DNA of 64,000 nucleotides. It comes from Nitrospirota bacterium (GTDB lineage Bacteria > Nitrospirota > Nitrospiria > Nitrospirales > UBA8639). Shown piece by piece: positions 1 through 8,746 of the stretch. Below the pieces are notes generated by a model that was given only the letters and a program-made list of their open reading frames with translations, was not told where the DNA came from and made no database searches. The position numbers and the translations under genes were made by a program. Position 1 is the first letter of the stretch; each line of letters starts with the position of its first letter. The DNA lies in assembly GCA_003695915.1 (NCBI GenBank), contig RFGF01000014.1, positions 58,598 to 122,597 of the forward strand, read 5' to 3'.

Positions 1-539
1 GCGAGATCGAACCACCGTCCGTCAAGCTCCATCGCTTGCGGCGGCGCCGATCGGAATGTGTCGAAAAGCATATCGTGCCACAGAATGCTATGTTCCGGAT
101 CATCGAGTGGGCCGGTCGTTAAAAAAATCGTGGCCGGTACTCCCACCGAACATAAGATAGGAAAGGCATAATCGAAGTTGTCACGGTAACCGTCATCGAA
201 CGTCAAGACCAGGGCATTTCGCGGCAGTGCACCGCGCCACAACAGGCTTACCGCCTCCTGGAGGTCGTAAAATCGATAAAACCGTGCCAAATGCTCGAGT
301 TGAGCCTGAAAAAGCTTCGGGGCAAGCCCTCCGCGAAACGGATCCGGCGCTTCGTTGACCCGATGGGCGACGAGGATCGTAAGTATAGGGCTCGAGCGCT
401 TCCGAAATCGGACTGCGTTCCAGCCATCGTGCGGCCTGCGTGGTTCGATCATCCATCGTTGTCCGACGGTATAGAACCACGAGGCCAAGCCCATTGTTTC
501 GATGACCGCCAGCAAAATCTTGAGGAACAACGTCTTCAT
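1..539 (-). CDS. Polysaccharide deacetylase (NodB-type), C-terminus outside window
   Basis: Carbohydrate esterase 4 family enzyme, expected to remove acetyl groups from a sugar polymer. The frame is open from an ATG at 537-539 to the window start, so the 3' end is missing. About 180 residues are visible. The metal-binding motif TFDDGY lies near residue 120 (encoded around 190-205), followed by a stretch reading YAFPIL and ATIFLTTG, as in the NodB fold. The N-terminus starts with a hydrophobic segment (FLKILLAVIE) that may be an anchor. Its ATG overlaps the stop of the GNAT gene by 4 bases (ATGA), so the two are probably translationally coupled. It is distinct from the XrtA-type deacetylase at 46.1-47.0 kb. 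Confidence 0.85.
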   Translation of the reverse strand, partial: MKTLFLKILLAVIETMGLASWFYTVGQRWMIEPRRPHDGWNAVRFRKRSSPILTILVAHRVNEAPDPFRGGLAPKLFQAQLEHLARFYRFYDLQEAVSLLWRGALPRNALVLTFDDGYRDNFDYAFPILCSVGVPATIFLTTGPLDDPEHSILWHDMLFDTFRSAPPQAMELDGRWFDL

Positions 540-1678
540 GTCGAAGCATGCGACTCAGCTCCGCGCATGAGCCAACGATCTCGGAGAGTTTTGGCAAAGG
601 GAATGACACGACATTCCAGGAGGCCCAATCCTCGGCCACGCCAGGTCTTGTTGAAAATGTCCAGCTTCACGGTTTGTCGAATAGCCGTGGCCCAAAACAA
701 TTTATATGGATTGACCCCCGGACCATATTGATATTCCTCCCACTGGTGCTCGAACAGCCACTTGAGGATGTGGGTCTCCAAATAGCGTCCGGGTGAACAA
801 TCTCGGTAGGTCTCATCGAAATCGGATCGTAACGCAAACACCCGTCGCCCATCCGTCAGATCGTATTCCATCGCCACCGGCACGCCATCCACTCTGAGCA
901 CCCACAGAAACAGCCAGCCGTTCGCCACAGCTCGTTCCGTGAGACGAGAGAAAAAATCGATGGTGCGGGGCTGATTGGCTAACGATTTTCCTTCTTGGAA
1001 CTTCCACCCTTTTTTCGCGACCGCGAGCACCTCTGTCATCAGCGGCTCGACCTCCCCTCCGCGATGGCATTCCACGCTCACGTTGGGGAGTTTGGCCACG
1101 CGATTTTCGATATTTCGTTGGGTTTTACGCGTTCGCTGCGGCTTGGTGCTCGCAAACGCCTCCCAACTTTCCTGTATCGGCACACAGGGAATGCGCGCGA
1201 AGATCGTACCGAAAGACCGATACCGATGTACTCGAAGCCAGTGCTCGACCCACGATCGGTTCGGAGAATATTCGGGCCAGTGCTGCAACGAAAGAACATC
1301 CCACTCGGCAGCAAAATCGGTACACAGACCGCGGAAAACTTGCTCGAGCACCGGGGATCGATCCTTCTCGCGCATCACAATATCGGCCCATGGTGTGTCC
1401 GCGCTCGAGATAAATTCGAGCTGTCGGACACGGAAGCCGCGTCGCCTGTGTATGCGCAGCCACCACGGCGCCACACCGACCAATTCGTCGTCTTTCCACA
1501 GACAGATGACGAAGAGCGGCCGCTGTTCTTTCGTCAAGCAACACTCCATCCAATCGTAGGTGGCGAACGGAATCAACGCTGGACATTCTTGGATGAGCCG
1601 ATCCCAAGCTTTTTTCAACGTGCCCATCCTTTCGCGAGTGCGAACGACTTCCATTCGAAGCATCCGAAGGATCCTCAT
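536..1678 (-). CDS. GNAT/CelD-like acyltransferase
   Basis: A 380-residue protein of the BioF2/CelD (FemAB-like, double GNAT fold) group often found in exopolysaccharide loci, where members are thought to acylate a sugar or lipid precursor in the cytoplasm. Visible support is the fold pattern: an N-terminal 'DELVGVAPW' strand-turn near residue 65 and a C-terminal half with 'WLFLWVLRVDGVPVA' and a 'SPGRYLE' segment near residue 295, typical of the second GNAT domain. There is no signal peptide or membrane span. Start is ambiguous: ATG at 1678, or the ATGs at 1663 and 1654; the one at 1663 follows a GAGGA at good spacing. It sits 3 bases after the AsnB-like gene and overlaps the deacetylase by 4 bases. 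The substrate is unknown. Confidence 0.75.
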   Translation of the reverse strand: MRILRMLRMEVVRTRERMGTLKKAWDRLIQECPALIPFATYDWMECCLTKEQRPLFVICLWKDDELVGVAPWWLRIHRRRGFRVRQLEFISSADTPWADIVMREKDRSPVLEQVFRGLCTDFAAEWDVLSLQHWPEYSPNRSWVEHWLRVHRYRSFGTIFARIPCVPIQESWEAFASTKPQRTRKTQRNIENRVAKLPNVSVECHRGGEVEPLMTEVLAVAKKGWKFQEGKSLANQPRTIDFFSRLTERAVANGWLFLWVLRVDGVPVAMEYDLTDGRRVFALRSDFDETYRDCSPGRYLETHILKWLFEHQWEEYQYGPGVNPYKLFWATAIRQTVKLDIFNKTWRGRGLGLLECRVIPFAKTLRDRWLMRGAESHAST

Positions 1679-1681
1679 GAA

Positions 1682-3571
1682 CTAGTGGCCGCGTACCCGG
1701 TGCCATAATTCGACGGCCATGATATTCCAGAGAGTCGTTCCGAAAAACCCCGTCGATTCCTGTTCATGTCGCTGGATGAGGGCTTCGAGCGTGTGCCGCT
1801 GAAAATAGCCGCGCTGCAGCGCACGGGGGCTCAAGAGCAACTCGTGAAGCCATTCCCGCAACGGCGGAAAGGCTTTCAACCAGACCGGCATCGGCAGGCC
1901 GAAGCCGTGTTTGGATTTGGTCAAGACTTCTCGAGGAAGAAAGTCCCGATACATCTCCTTGTAAAACCCTCGCAATCGGAGTCCTGGTAGCTTCCAGGAT
2001 GCAGGAACGGCCATGGCCTGCTCGACCAACCGCCGGTCTAAAAAAGGGAATCGCACGTCTATACCGGCAGCTTCCGCCGTTCGTTTGACTTTCACCAGAT
2101 CGTTATCGGACAAGGTGATTTTCAAATCGGCGTAGAGCTGACGATCCAACGGCGTGCCCTCGAGCGGTGTGGCATACCAGCGAAAGAGCATGGCATCGGG
2201 ATGAAAATCGCGAGGCAAGGTTGCCAGCATATCGGGATGGAAAAGCATATGTTCGGGGAAAAATTCGTAAATGCTGTGAGCCGATAGACGTTCGGGATAC
2301 GGCACACGTGCATGGTCGATGTAGCGCACGAGTTTCTGCAAGGCCGGTAGGGGTAGGCGTCGCCAAACGGGAACGAGCCAGGGCTCGATTACGTGCGTGC
2401 GCAGCGCTGCCGGAACTCGGTGATAATAATCGTAGAGTTTTTGTTTGGCATATCGTTTGTTGCCGGCAAACAATTCATCGCCGCCGTCTCCCGCATAGAG
2501 AACGGAAACCCCGTGTTTTCTGGCCAGCTGCGCACAGGCATACGCCGCGATGGCGGACGAATTGCCGAATGGTTCATCGAAACATGACGCCAGGCGTTCC
2601 AACGATGCCACCGTCTCCTGAGGAGTGACGTGATGCACCATATGCTGGGCCTGAAAATGGCGTGCGGCAATACGGGCATAATACAGTTCGTCATAGCGTT
2701 CTTCCGCGAATCCGATGGAAAAGGCCTTGATCGGTCGGCCGACAACCCGATGCATCACGCCCGTCACTGTCGAGCTGTCGAGTCCACCGCTCAGATAGGT
2801 TCCGGGTTCTGCGGAAGGGGCCTCGTGGTCGAGCCGAACTTTCATGGCCCGCTCGAACGCCTCGCGGAGTCGATGCATGTGCTCCGGCTTGGTCAGGCGC
2901 CAGTCCGGCACGAGCGACACATCCCAATAAGAGACCAACGAACTTTCCTGCCCAGCGATGTGAAGCGCCGTACCCGGCAGAAGCTTCGCCGCTTCCTGGT
3001 AGATGGTTTCGGGAGCTGGAATGACATACGAGGCCACCATGCGCACGAGCGCTTGGGGATTGATCGACCACGTCGCATGAGGTTCTCCGCGCTGCAACAG
3101 ATCGATGGACGGTGCGAAGGTCACACGGTCCGGATCGAGCCGATACACGATCGGATGAAGACGGAAATGATCGGTCGCAACGACCAGCCGCCTCTGCATT
3201 TCATCATAGATGGCGATCTGGAAATCGCCATCGAGATCCGCCAAAAACTGGATCCCTGCTTCCCGATAGCGATCGAGCATCCACACGAGGCATTCGTCCG
3301 TCGTCTGCCAAGTCCCTGATTCGCGATAGACATTGCCATAAAAGGCGACCACGATGGCTTGGCCGCGCGGACCGGCCACTTTGATCCCCGAGAATTTTGC
3401 CAAGCCCGGAAACACGGCCAGTGCCACATTGTGCCGAACATAACGAGCAAGCTCACCGAGCTGGCGGTCCTTGGCCGGCAACATCGGCAAGAGTTCATCG
3501 ATGCGAGCAGGACGATGACGATCCCGGTAATATCGCCCGATCAGGCCACCCGAGGTCAGATCGATGGTCAT
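1682..3571 (-). CDS. Asparagine-synthetase homologue lacking the glutaminase cysteine
   Basis: A 629-residue protein with the two-domain layout of AsnB. The C-terminal ATP pyrophosphatase domain looks intact: PP-loop SGGLDSS at residues 261-267 and AGDGGDELFAG about 100 residues later. The N-terminal half keeps the Ntn-hydrolase outline (for example FLADLDGDFQIAIYD) but begins MTIDLTSGGL, with no Cys at position 2, so it cannot release ammonia from glutamine in the usual way. Homologues of this kind (beta-lactam synthetase, lasso-peptide cyclase) use ATP to activate a carboxylate for attack by an amine other than ammonia. Its ATG overlaps the stop of the TPR gene by 4 bases. The amine and acid substrates cannot be told from sequence. 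Confidence 0.85.
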   Translation of the reverse strand: MTIDLTSGGLIGRYYRDRHRPARIDELLPMLPAKDRQLGELARYVRHNVALAVFPGLAKFSGIKVAGPRGQAIVVAFYGNVYRESGTWQTTDECLVWMLDRYREAGIQFLADLDGDFQIAIYDEMQRRLVVATDHFRLHPIVYRLDPDRVTFAPSIDLLQRGEPHATWSINPQALVRMVASYVIPAPETIYQEAAKLLPGTALHIAGQESSLVSYWDVSLVPDWRLTKPEHMHRLREAFERAMKVRLDHEAPSAEPGTYLSGGLDSSTVTGVMHRVVGRPIKAFSIGFAEERYDELYYARIAARHFQAQHMVHHVTPQETVASLERLASCFDEPFGNSSAIAAYACAQLARKHGVSVLYAGDGGDELFAGNKRYAKQKLYDYYHRVPAALRTHVIEPWLVPVWRRLPLPALQKLVRYIDHARVPYPERLSAHSIYEFFPEHMLFHPDMLATLPRDFHPDAMLFRWYATPLEGTPLDRQLYADLKITLSDNDLVKVKRTAEAAGIDVRFPFLDRRLVEQAMAVPASWKLPGLRLRGFYKEMYRDFLPREVLTKSKHGFGLPMPVWLKAFPPLREWLHELLLSPRALQRGYFQRHTLEALIQRHEQESTGFFGTTLWNIMAVELWHRVRGH

Positions 3572-4167
3572 GGCGACGCCCCTTCCACCATGCGCATTTT
3601 CTGTTGCTCGATAGCCGACGCTTCCTGGTACTTGCCTTGGACACGGTAAGCTTTGGCGAGCCAGTCGTAGGCGACCGCCAATCGAGGATCGAGCGTGATC
3701 GCTTGCTGGAGATGTTCGATGCCTTCCGCCACGCTGCCCATATCGCTAAGGAATTTTCCGTATTGCGCATGGGTGAGGGCATATCGAGGATAGAGATGCA
3801 GCGCCTTTTTGAAATAGGCGTCCGCAAGATGTCGGGTTTTCGTCATTTTGGCAATGTTGGCCAGCAGCATCAGGGCCTTCGGATGGTTGGGAAAATACCG
3901 GAGGACGAATTCCAATTCTTTGACGGCAAGCCGAAACTTTCCGCTCACGACCCCTTCCCGATATTTCGGCCAAAACGTTTTGGGGGTGAGGTGATATCGT
4001 TCCACCATTCTCAGCAATTTTTCATCGCGCGAAGGTGAAAAATAGTCATTATTGATTTGTTGGGCCTGCGACCAGACCGCTGGCCCGAGTATGACCAGGC
4101 TCGCCAAGAACAGACAAAGTCCGATAGTGTGTGTCGGTCGTAAGCGTATGACTACACGAGCATGCAT
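3568..4167 (-). CDS. Exported TPR-repeat protein
   Basis: About 199 residues from the ATG at 4165-4167. The N-terminus (MHARVV, then a hydrophobic run ending VWSQA) looks like a Sec signal peptide, so the protein is probably periplasmic. Three to four TPR-like helix pairs follow, with markers such as HPKALMLLANIAK, AYFKKALHLYPRYA and HLQQAITLDPRLAVAY, spaced about 34 residues. TPR proteins act as scaffolds, and in XrtA-type loci TPR proteins are common. An earlier in-frame ATG at 4212 would overlap the upstream gene by 44 bases and place 15 extra residues before the signal peptide, so the later start is preferred. Its stop overlaps the AsnB-like start by 4 bases. Confidence 0.75.
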   Translation of the reverse strand: MHARVVIRLRPTHTIGLCLFLASLVILGPAVWSQAQQINNDYFSPSRDEKLLRMVERYHLTPKTFWPKYREGVVSGKFRLAVKELEFVLRYFPNHPKALMLLANIAKMTKTRHLADAYFKKALHLYPRYALTHAQYGKFLSDMGSVAEGIEHLQQAITLDPRLAVAYDWLAKAYRVQGKYQEASAIEQQKMRMVEGASP

Positions 4168-4168
4168 G

Positions 4169-6028
4169 CTATCGCGAGGCGATGACTGACCGATGCTCTT
4201 CCACCGAACCATGGCGCTTGAAAACCTGCAACGTCACTTCGAGACTGACGAGTCGTTGCCACAACGTTTCATATGGGAAAGCCGTCTGTTGAGATTGCTG
4301 GAGAAATCGCGCAAGTCGTCCTTCGTCGCAAAGCGGTGCCGAGCGCATCGTTCGCGGATCGAGGAGATCACGGAAGTCCGGATCCTGCCAAAGGCTTATT
4401 CTGATCGTGGCTTCTCGCGAACTCCCCAGAGCGGATGTCCGTGCGAGACCCGCCATGCTCGTGGCCTTGCGTATGGCCCGTCTGGCAAGATAGCGCAAGT
4501 CCGGCATTGCCTTCCACCAATTGCGCCATGAGATCGGCTGAGGCAGCGATCCGTCAGCCAGGGGAATCTGCGTGAACACAACGGCATAGCGTGACAGCAT
4601 GTGCTGAATCAGTCGATTGTGCCGCCGTGTCGCAGCAGCGGTCTGCAGCACAACTTCGAGCACAGAACGAAGTCCAAAAGGCGAAAGACAGGGATGTATG
4701 CGGTTCGTACTCGACGCCAGGCGCCCTTGCCATCGCTGGATGCGTAACGCCAGGTTGGCGACATCCATTTGAAACGTCAGCGGATACTGCGACACCGGTT
4801 CAACCACACGATCCACCCAACCAGCCAAATGCTCGAAGAGGTCGACAGCGATGCTCGGGGCCAGCAGGGTCCGATCGATCGCTTGTGTCAGATATCGCTG
4901 TTGAATCAACTGCCTGCTGGGAAACGCATCCTTGCGTTCAGACGCCGAGCCAAGGATTTCCCACCAGAGTCCGCGCGCCAGCCCACCGAACGAACCATTG
5001 ATACTGACATCGTACGACAGCAAATGCTGATGGATTTCATGAATCCCTGCATATTCCACCAGATTGCATTCCCCATCCGTGAGCGGAACCATGCGCTCCA
5101 ACCGTGACCATGTATACGGTTCCCGATACTCCAAATGCAGGCACGGCACCCCGAGGCCGGATGCAACACGTTTGGCAATCCGGACATCCGGATGGTCCGG
5201 CGCTCCCGACACCGTTGTGGTGACCGGCACGGATTCGGACATGAATGCCGCAAGCAAGGTTCGCGAATCATAGCCCCCTGTCAAATCGCAGACCGGTTTT
5301 TCATATCGTGCATGAATCCGCTTCGATGCGTTCGTTAGGGACTCCCACAGTTTCTCGACGGCGGTTTCATCGCAATATCGGTTCGGCACCAGTTGCGAAG
5401 GACACCAGTAACGGATGCGCTGCTCGACCTCGCCGTCTTTCAACACATAGACCGATCCTCCTTCCAGCTTTTCGATGGTTTTGAACAACGTCCGTGTTTC
5501 GCCGACCATGCCGACTTCGAGAAATTCTTGACAGGCCAAAAGATCCAAGGAAGGCTCCTCGAGCATCGCCAATAACAACGAAGAATTGGAAATTGCTGTC
5601 AGGCTCCCGATGCGCCGCATAAACAGATGGCAATTGCCCACGGCATCCGTGATGACGGTAACCGTACGGTCCCGCTCATGGCCAACGAGCAGCCCGAACC
5701 AGCCTTCCAATTGCTTGGCAACCCCTACTGCATCTGTTTCATGGAACGCATCCAGTAACCACGATTCGTTTCCGTTCCCATATCCGTGCTCGTGCAACCA
5801 CGTTCCGATGGATCCCATCCACATCTGTTTGCGAGGATCCATGACCAGCATCCCGCCGCTCTGGTTCTCGCGGGAAAATGTTGCCAGTCTAGCCAATGGA
5901 GATTCGGCCCGATTTTGGGGTTGCCGTCCCCACAGGCGTACAGCACACGCCACGCCTCGTGCGAAAAGCGCATCCACTTGACCGTGCCAAGTAGCACGAC
6001 TCGGCACTATCGCAAAGATCAGCCCCAT
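4169..6028 (-). CDS. Divergent asparagine-synthetase homologue, no N-terminal Cys
   Basis: A 619-residue protein. The PP-loop is present as TGGYDSR at residues 250-256, which is the divergent form seen in many surface-polysaccharide AsnB relatives. The N-terminal half resembles an Ntn-hydrolase domain (EGWFGLLVGHERD, LDLLACQEFLEVG) but starts MGLIFAIVPS, so the catalytic Cys2 of the glutaminase is missing. The classic SGDGGDE motif is also absent; the corresponding place carries NGSFGGLARG. ATP-dependent acyl activation is still plausible, ammonia release from glutamine is not. It is the first gene of the five-gene run down to the window start and is separated by only one base from the TPR gene. 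The substrate is unknown. Confidence 0.75.
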   Translation of the reverse strand: MGLIFAIVPSRATWHGQVDALFARGVACAVRLWGRQPQNRAESPLARLATFSRENQSGGMLVMDPRKQMWMGSIGTWLHEHGYGNGNESWLLDAFHETDAVGVAKQLEGWFGLLVGHERDRTVTVITDAVGNCHLFMRRIGSLTAISNSSLLLAMLEEPSLDLLACQEFLEVGMVGETRTLFKTIEKLEGGSVYVLKDGEVEQRIRYWCPSQLVPNRYCDETAVEKLWESLTNASKRIHARYEKPVCDLTGGYDSRTLLAAFMSESVPVTTTVSGAPDHPDVRIAKRVASGLGVPCLHLEYREPYTWSRLERMVPLTDGECNLVEYAGIHEIHQHLLSYDVSINGSFGGLARGLWWEILGSASERKDAFPSRQLIQQRYLTQAIDRTLLAPSIAVDLFEHLAGWVDRVVEPVSQYPLTFQMDVANLALRIQRWQGRLASSTNRIHPCLSPFGLRSVLEVVLQTAAATRRHNRLIQHMLSRYAVVFTQIPLADGSLPQPISWRNWWKAMPDLRYLARRAIRKATSMAGLARTSALGSSREATIRISLWQDPDFRDLLDPRTMRSAPLCDEGRLARFLQQSQQTAFPYETLWQRLVSLEVTLQVFKRHGSVEEHRSVIASR

Positions 6029-6248
6029 GCAACTCGCTTTTCGATCACCGCCGCATCAACTGGCATGGCATCCATCCATCTGAGCGCTATCGACGCTTGC
6101 CGAGAACGATCATGCTCGTTAACGAGTTCCTCTTCATGCGCGTGGCCACTGACTTCGATAGGATATTTCGGCGCACGGACGCTCACGGAAGCGCCATGAG
6201 GGACAATCAAGCCATTGCATGATAGTCCCCCATATAACTTAGGAAAGG

Positions 6249-7439
6249 CTAACAAGAAGGTTTGTGCAACAATTCTTCCAGAAGCTCCATAGAACGATCC
6301 CAGGAGTGAGTCTGTTCGATCTGCCATCGCGCTTCCCGGGCAAGACGTCGTCGCATCTCGTCGTCGTGCAGAAGATCGAGCACACATGTCGCAAATTCGG
6401 TTGGGGCATCGGCAACCAGAAAATGCCGATCTGGCGTGGCCTGAATGCCTTTCGCCGCCTGTGACGTCGTGACAACCGGAACGCCCATCGCCATGGCTTC
6501 CAAGATTTTATTTTGTGTGCCGCGCGCAATCCGAAGCGGCGCAACGCTGAGTGTCGCTTCGCGAAGATAGGGGCGCACATCGGGAACAAAGCCCGTCACG
6601 GTAATACCCGGACGAGATCCGAGCTCCCGGACCGCCGGTACAGGATCCGCCCCCACAATGAGGAATTCAGCGTCCGGAACCATGGTCCGGATACGAGGGA
6701 AAACCTCATTCGCAAAAAATAGGACGCCATCGATATTGGGGAAGTAATCCATTTTGCCCAAAAACACGATCTTGGAACCGGGCCTTTCGAGCCCCTGCGC
6801 TTCCACGTCGCGAAAATACTCGAAATCCACGCCATTGGGGATGACCGAGCAAGAAGACCCTATGCCCAGCCGATGGAAATCCGCCATTTCACCGTGCGTC
6901 GTCACGGTACAATGATCGAAGCATTTCGCCATGCGTTTTTCGAACCGAAGGAGCTTCCATGCCTCCAATGCATACCCATATCGAAGCGGGATGCTGCGAT
7001 GCCGACCGTATTCTGCCCACTTTTGGGAATCCAGATCCCCAAAGTCTAAAATTTTTCGCTTGGCTCGAACGGCCGCCACATACGGCGCGACAAAGGCACA
7101 ATGCACGACTATCGCATCGAACCGTTGGGTCTGAATCAGTTGGGTGACGCGTGCCCGTAACGCCGCGCAATCGAAATATGCGACGGACGACGGATAGAAC
7201 GTGGGCAAAGCTGCATAGGCTTTGAACCATCTGCGGATCGGAGGCATCAATTCGGCCATAATGTCTGCACAGTAATCCCGAAGCCGAGCGCCGGCGTTCA
7301 ATTCCTCCTGGCTTTCCGCCAATGTCAGGACCGTCACGCGATGCTGGCGGCTGAGCGCGCGAATCATATGGTAGGGACGGATTTTCCCTCCTCGATTGGG
7401 CGGGTAGGGAAACCGATGACAGGCGAAGAGAATGTTCAT
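6249..7439 (-). CDS. GT4 glycosyltransferase, XrtA/EpsH-associated type (TIGR03087-like)
   Basis: A 396-residue cytoplasmic GT-B enzyme expected to add a sugar to the growing lipid-linked repeat unit. The N-terminal signature CHRFPYPPNRGGKIR and the KRKILDFGDLDSQKW segment near residue 130 are characteristic of the sugar transferases associated with exosortase A loci. The donor-binding half contains VIPNGVDFEYF, KIVFLGKMDYFPN, VGADPVPAV and an ending APLRIARGTQNKILEAMAMG, where the E-x7-E pattern of GT4 enzymes is seen. It is followed after 35 bases by the next glycosyltransferase in the same family. The donor sugar is not predictable. Confidence 0.9.
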   Translation of the reverse strand: MNILFACHRFPYPPNRGGKIRPYHMIRALSRQHRVTVLTLAESQEELNAGARLRDYCADIMAELMPPIRRWFKAYAALPTFYPSSVAYFDCAALRARVTQLIQTQRFDAIVVHCAFVAPYVAAVRAKRKILDFGDLDSQKWAEYGRHRSIPLRYGYALEAWKLLRFEKRMAKCFDHCTVTTHGEMADFHRLGIGSSCSVIPNGVDFEYFRDVEAQGLERPGSKIVFLGKMDYFPNIDGVLFFANEVFPRIRTMVPDAEFLIVGADPVPAVRELGSRPGITVTGFVPDVRPYLREATLSVAPLRIARGTQNKILEAMAMGVPVVTTSQAAKGIQATPDRHFLVADAPTEFATCVLDLLHDDEMRRRLAREARWQIEQTHSWDRSMELLEELLHKPSC

Positions 7440-7474
7440 GTCTGAACGTCAAACGCGGCTAAAAGAAAGACAAT

Positions 7475-8746
7475 CTATCCTGTATACGATAAGGCAGGCG
7501 ACTCAACCGTTTGCCGGCAAATCTCTGCGAAACGTTTGACCGCATGATCCCAGCCACAATGCGCTTCAACATAGGCCCGGGCATTGCGGCCGAGAGTCCC
7601 AGCTCGAACCGGCGACCGCAAAAGCTCGATGACGCATCGGGCAAAATCATGAGGATCGTCGGCCAGCAGGAGGTGCTCCCCGTGTCGCACCGGCAAGCCC
7701 TCTGCTCCGATGCTCGTCGAGACCACAGGTTTCCCCATGGCCATCGCCTCATAGACTTTGATCCGCGTACCGCCTCCGATTCGCAAGGGAATGACATACA
7801 CGGCATGCTTGGCGATATACGGACGGACATCGTCGACTCGGCCCGTGAGCCGTATGCCAGGGCATGCTTCAAGGCGTTTCCGTAACGCTTGCGACGGATT
7901 CCGCCCTACGACGGTCAGCGTGACCGATGGAATCTGCGTTTGGATCCGCGGGAATATTTCCTCGGCGAAGTACAGAATCCCATCTTCATTGGGCAGCCAA
8001 TCCATCGCGCCCACATAGACCAATGTGTTGGGTTCCGGACTGTCATCGTATGGTCGATAATACTCGAGATCGACACCCGTGGGAATCGCATGCACATTGG
8101 TCAGGCCAAACTCGCGTTCGAAGATGGCTTTATCTTGTTCGGAGACGGCTACCACCGTCCGAAAGCGCCGAGACATCTCCCGCTCGAACCGCTCCATTTT
8201 GCGCCACTGCTGGCGCCAGAGGATCTTCATCAAGGGATGTCGAGCTGCATGATAATGCCGTTTTGCAATCATCGTTTCGACATTATGCTGAAAGAGCAAG
8301 GTGGGATACTGCATGACATGCCGGAAGTTCAACGTCGGCTGCAGAAAGTCGCAGATCAAAAGATCGAACGGCTTGGCACCAACCAGTTCCCGAATCTTGT
8401 TTTCCAATTGCGGCGAATAGTCGTTCCGGACCGTGATGGGGTATGGCGATAGCATGCCGACGAGCACGCGCAGATAAAACCGCCAGGTGTACTTGGGTAT
8501 CTCACGCCACGGCACCTCGTGAAATTCGGAGCAGAGCGTTTTGACCTCGGAAAGATACGGATCGTCTTTCGGATGCTCGACATTGCACACGAGCGTCACG
8601 TCGAACGAATCTTTCAATTTTTGCAGCATTTTCCCGGTCCGAATTTTTCCGCCGGTATCCATGGGAAGCGGAAACCGCTGCGAAAAAAAGAGGACGCGCA
8701 ACTTGTCGGTCCTAGAGGAATCGGAAACGACGTTCAGCTTCGCCAT
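7475..8746 (-). CDS. GT4 glycosyltransferase
   Basis: About 423 residues. GT-B fold: the acceptor half starts FFSQRFPLPMDTGGKIRTGK and the donor half includes AIPTGVDLEYYRP, LVYVGAMDWLPNEDG, TVVGRNPSQALR and PLRIGGGTRIKVYEAMAMG. It is closely similar in design to the neighbouring 6249-7439 gene, so the two may have arisen by duplication. The start is the ATG at 8744-8746, which overlaps the TGA of the dehydrogenase gene (ATGA); a GTG immediately upstream (8749) is also possible. Cytoplasmic; expected to extend the repeat unit. Donor and linkage are unknown. Confidence 0.88.
   Translation of the reverse strand: MAKLNVVSDSSRTDKLRVLFFSQRFPLPMDTGGKIRTGKMLQKLKDSFDVTLVCNVEHPKDDPYLSEVKTLCSEFHEVPWREIPKYTWRFYLRVLVGMLSPYPITVRNDYSPQLENKIRELVGAKPFDLLICDFLQPTLNFRHVMQYPTLLFQHNVETMIAKRHYHAARHPLMKILWRQQWRKMERFEREMSRRFRTVVAVSEQDKAIFEREFGLTNVHAIPTGVDLEYYRPYDDSPEPNTLVYVGAMDWLPNEDGILYFAEEIFPRIQTQIPSVTLTVVGRNPSQALRKRLEACPGIRLTGRVDDVRPYIAKHAVYVIPLRIGGGTRIKVYEAMAMGKPVVSTSIGAEGLPVRHGEHLLLADDPHDFARCVIELLRSPVRAGTLGRNARAYVEAHCGWDHAVKRFAEICRQTVESPALSYTG

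Noticed and set aside
4169..6248. Lasso-peptide cluster
   Set aside because: Cysteine-less AsnB homologues are present, but no precursor with a recognisable leader, no PqqD-like RRE protein and no transglutaminase-like protease were seen.
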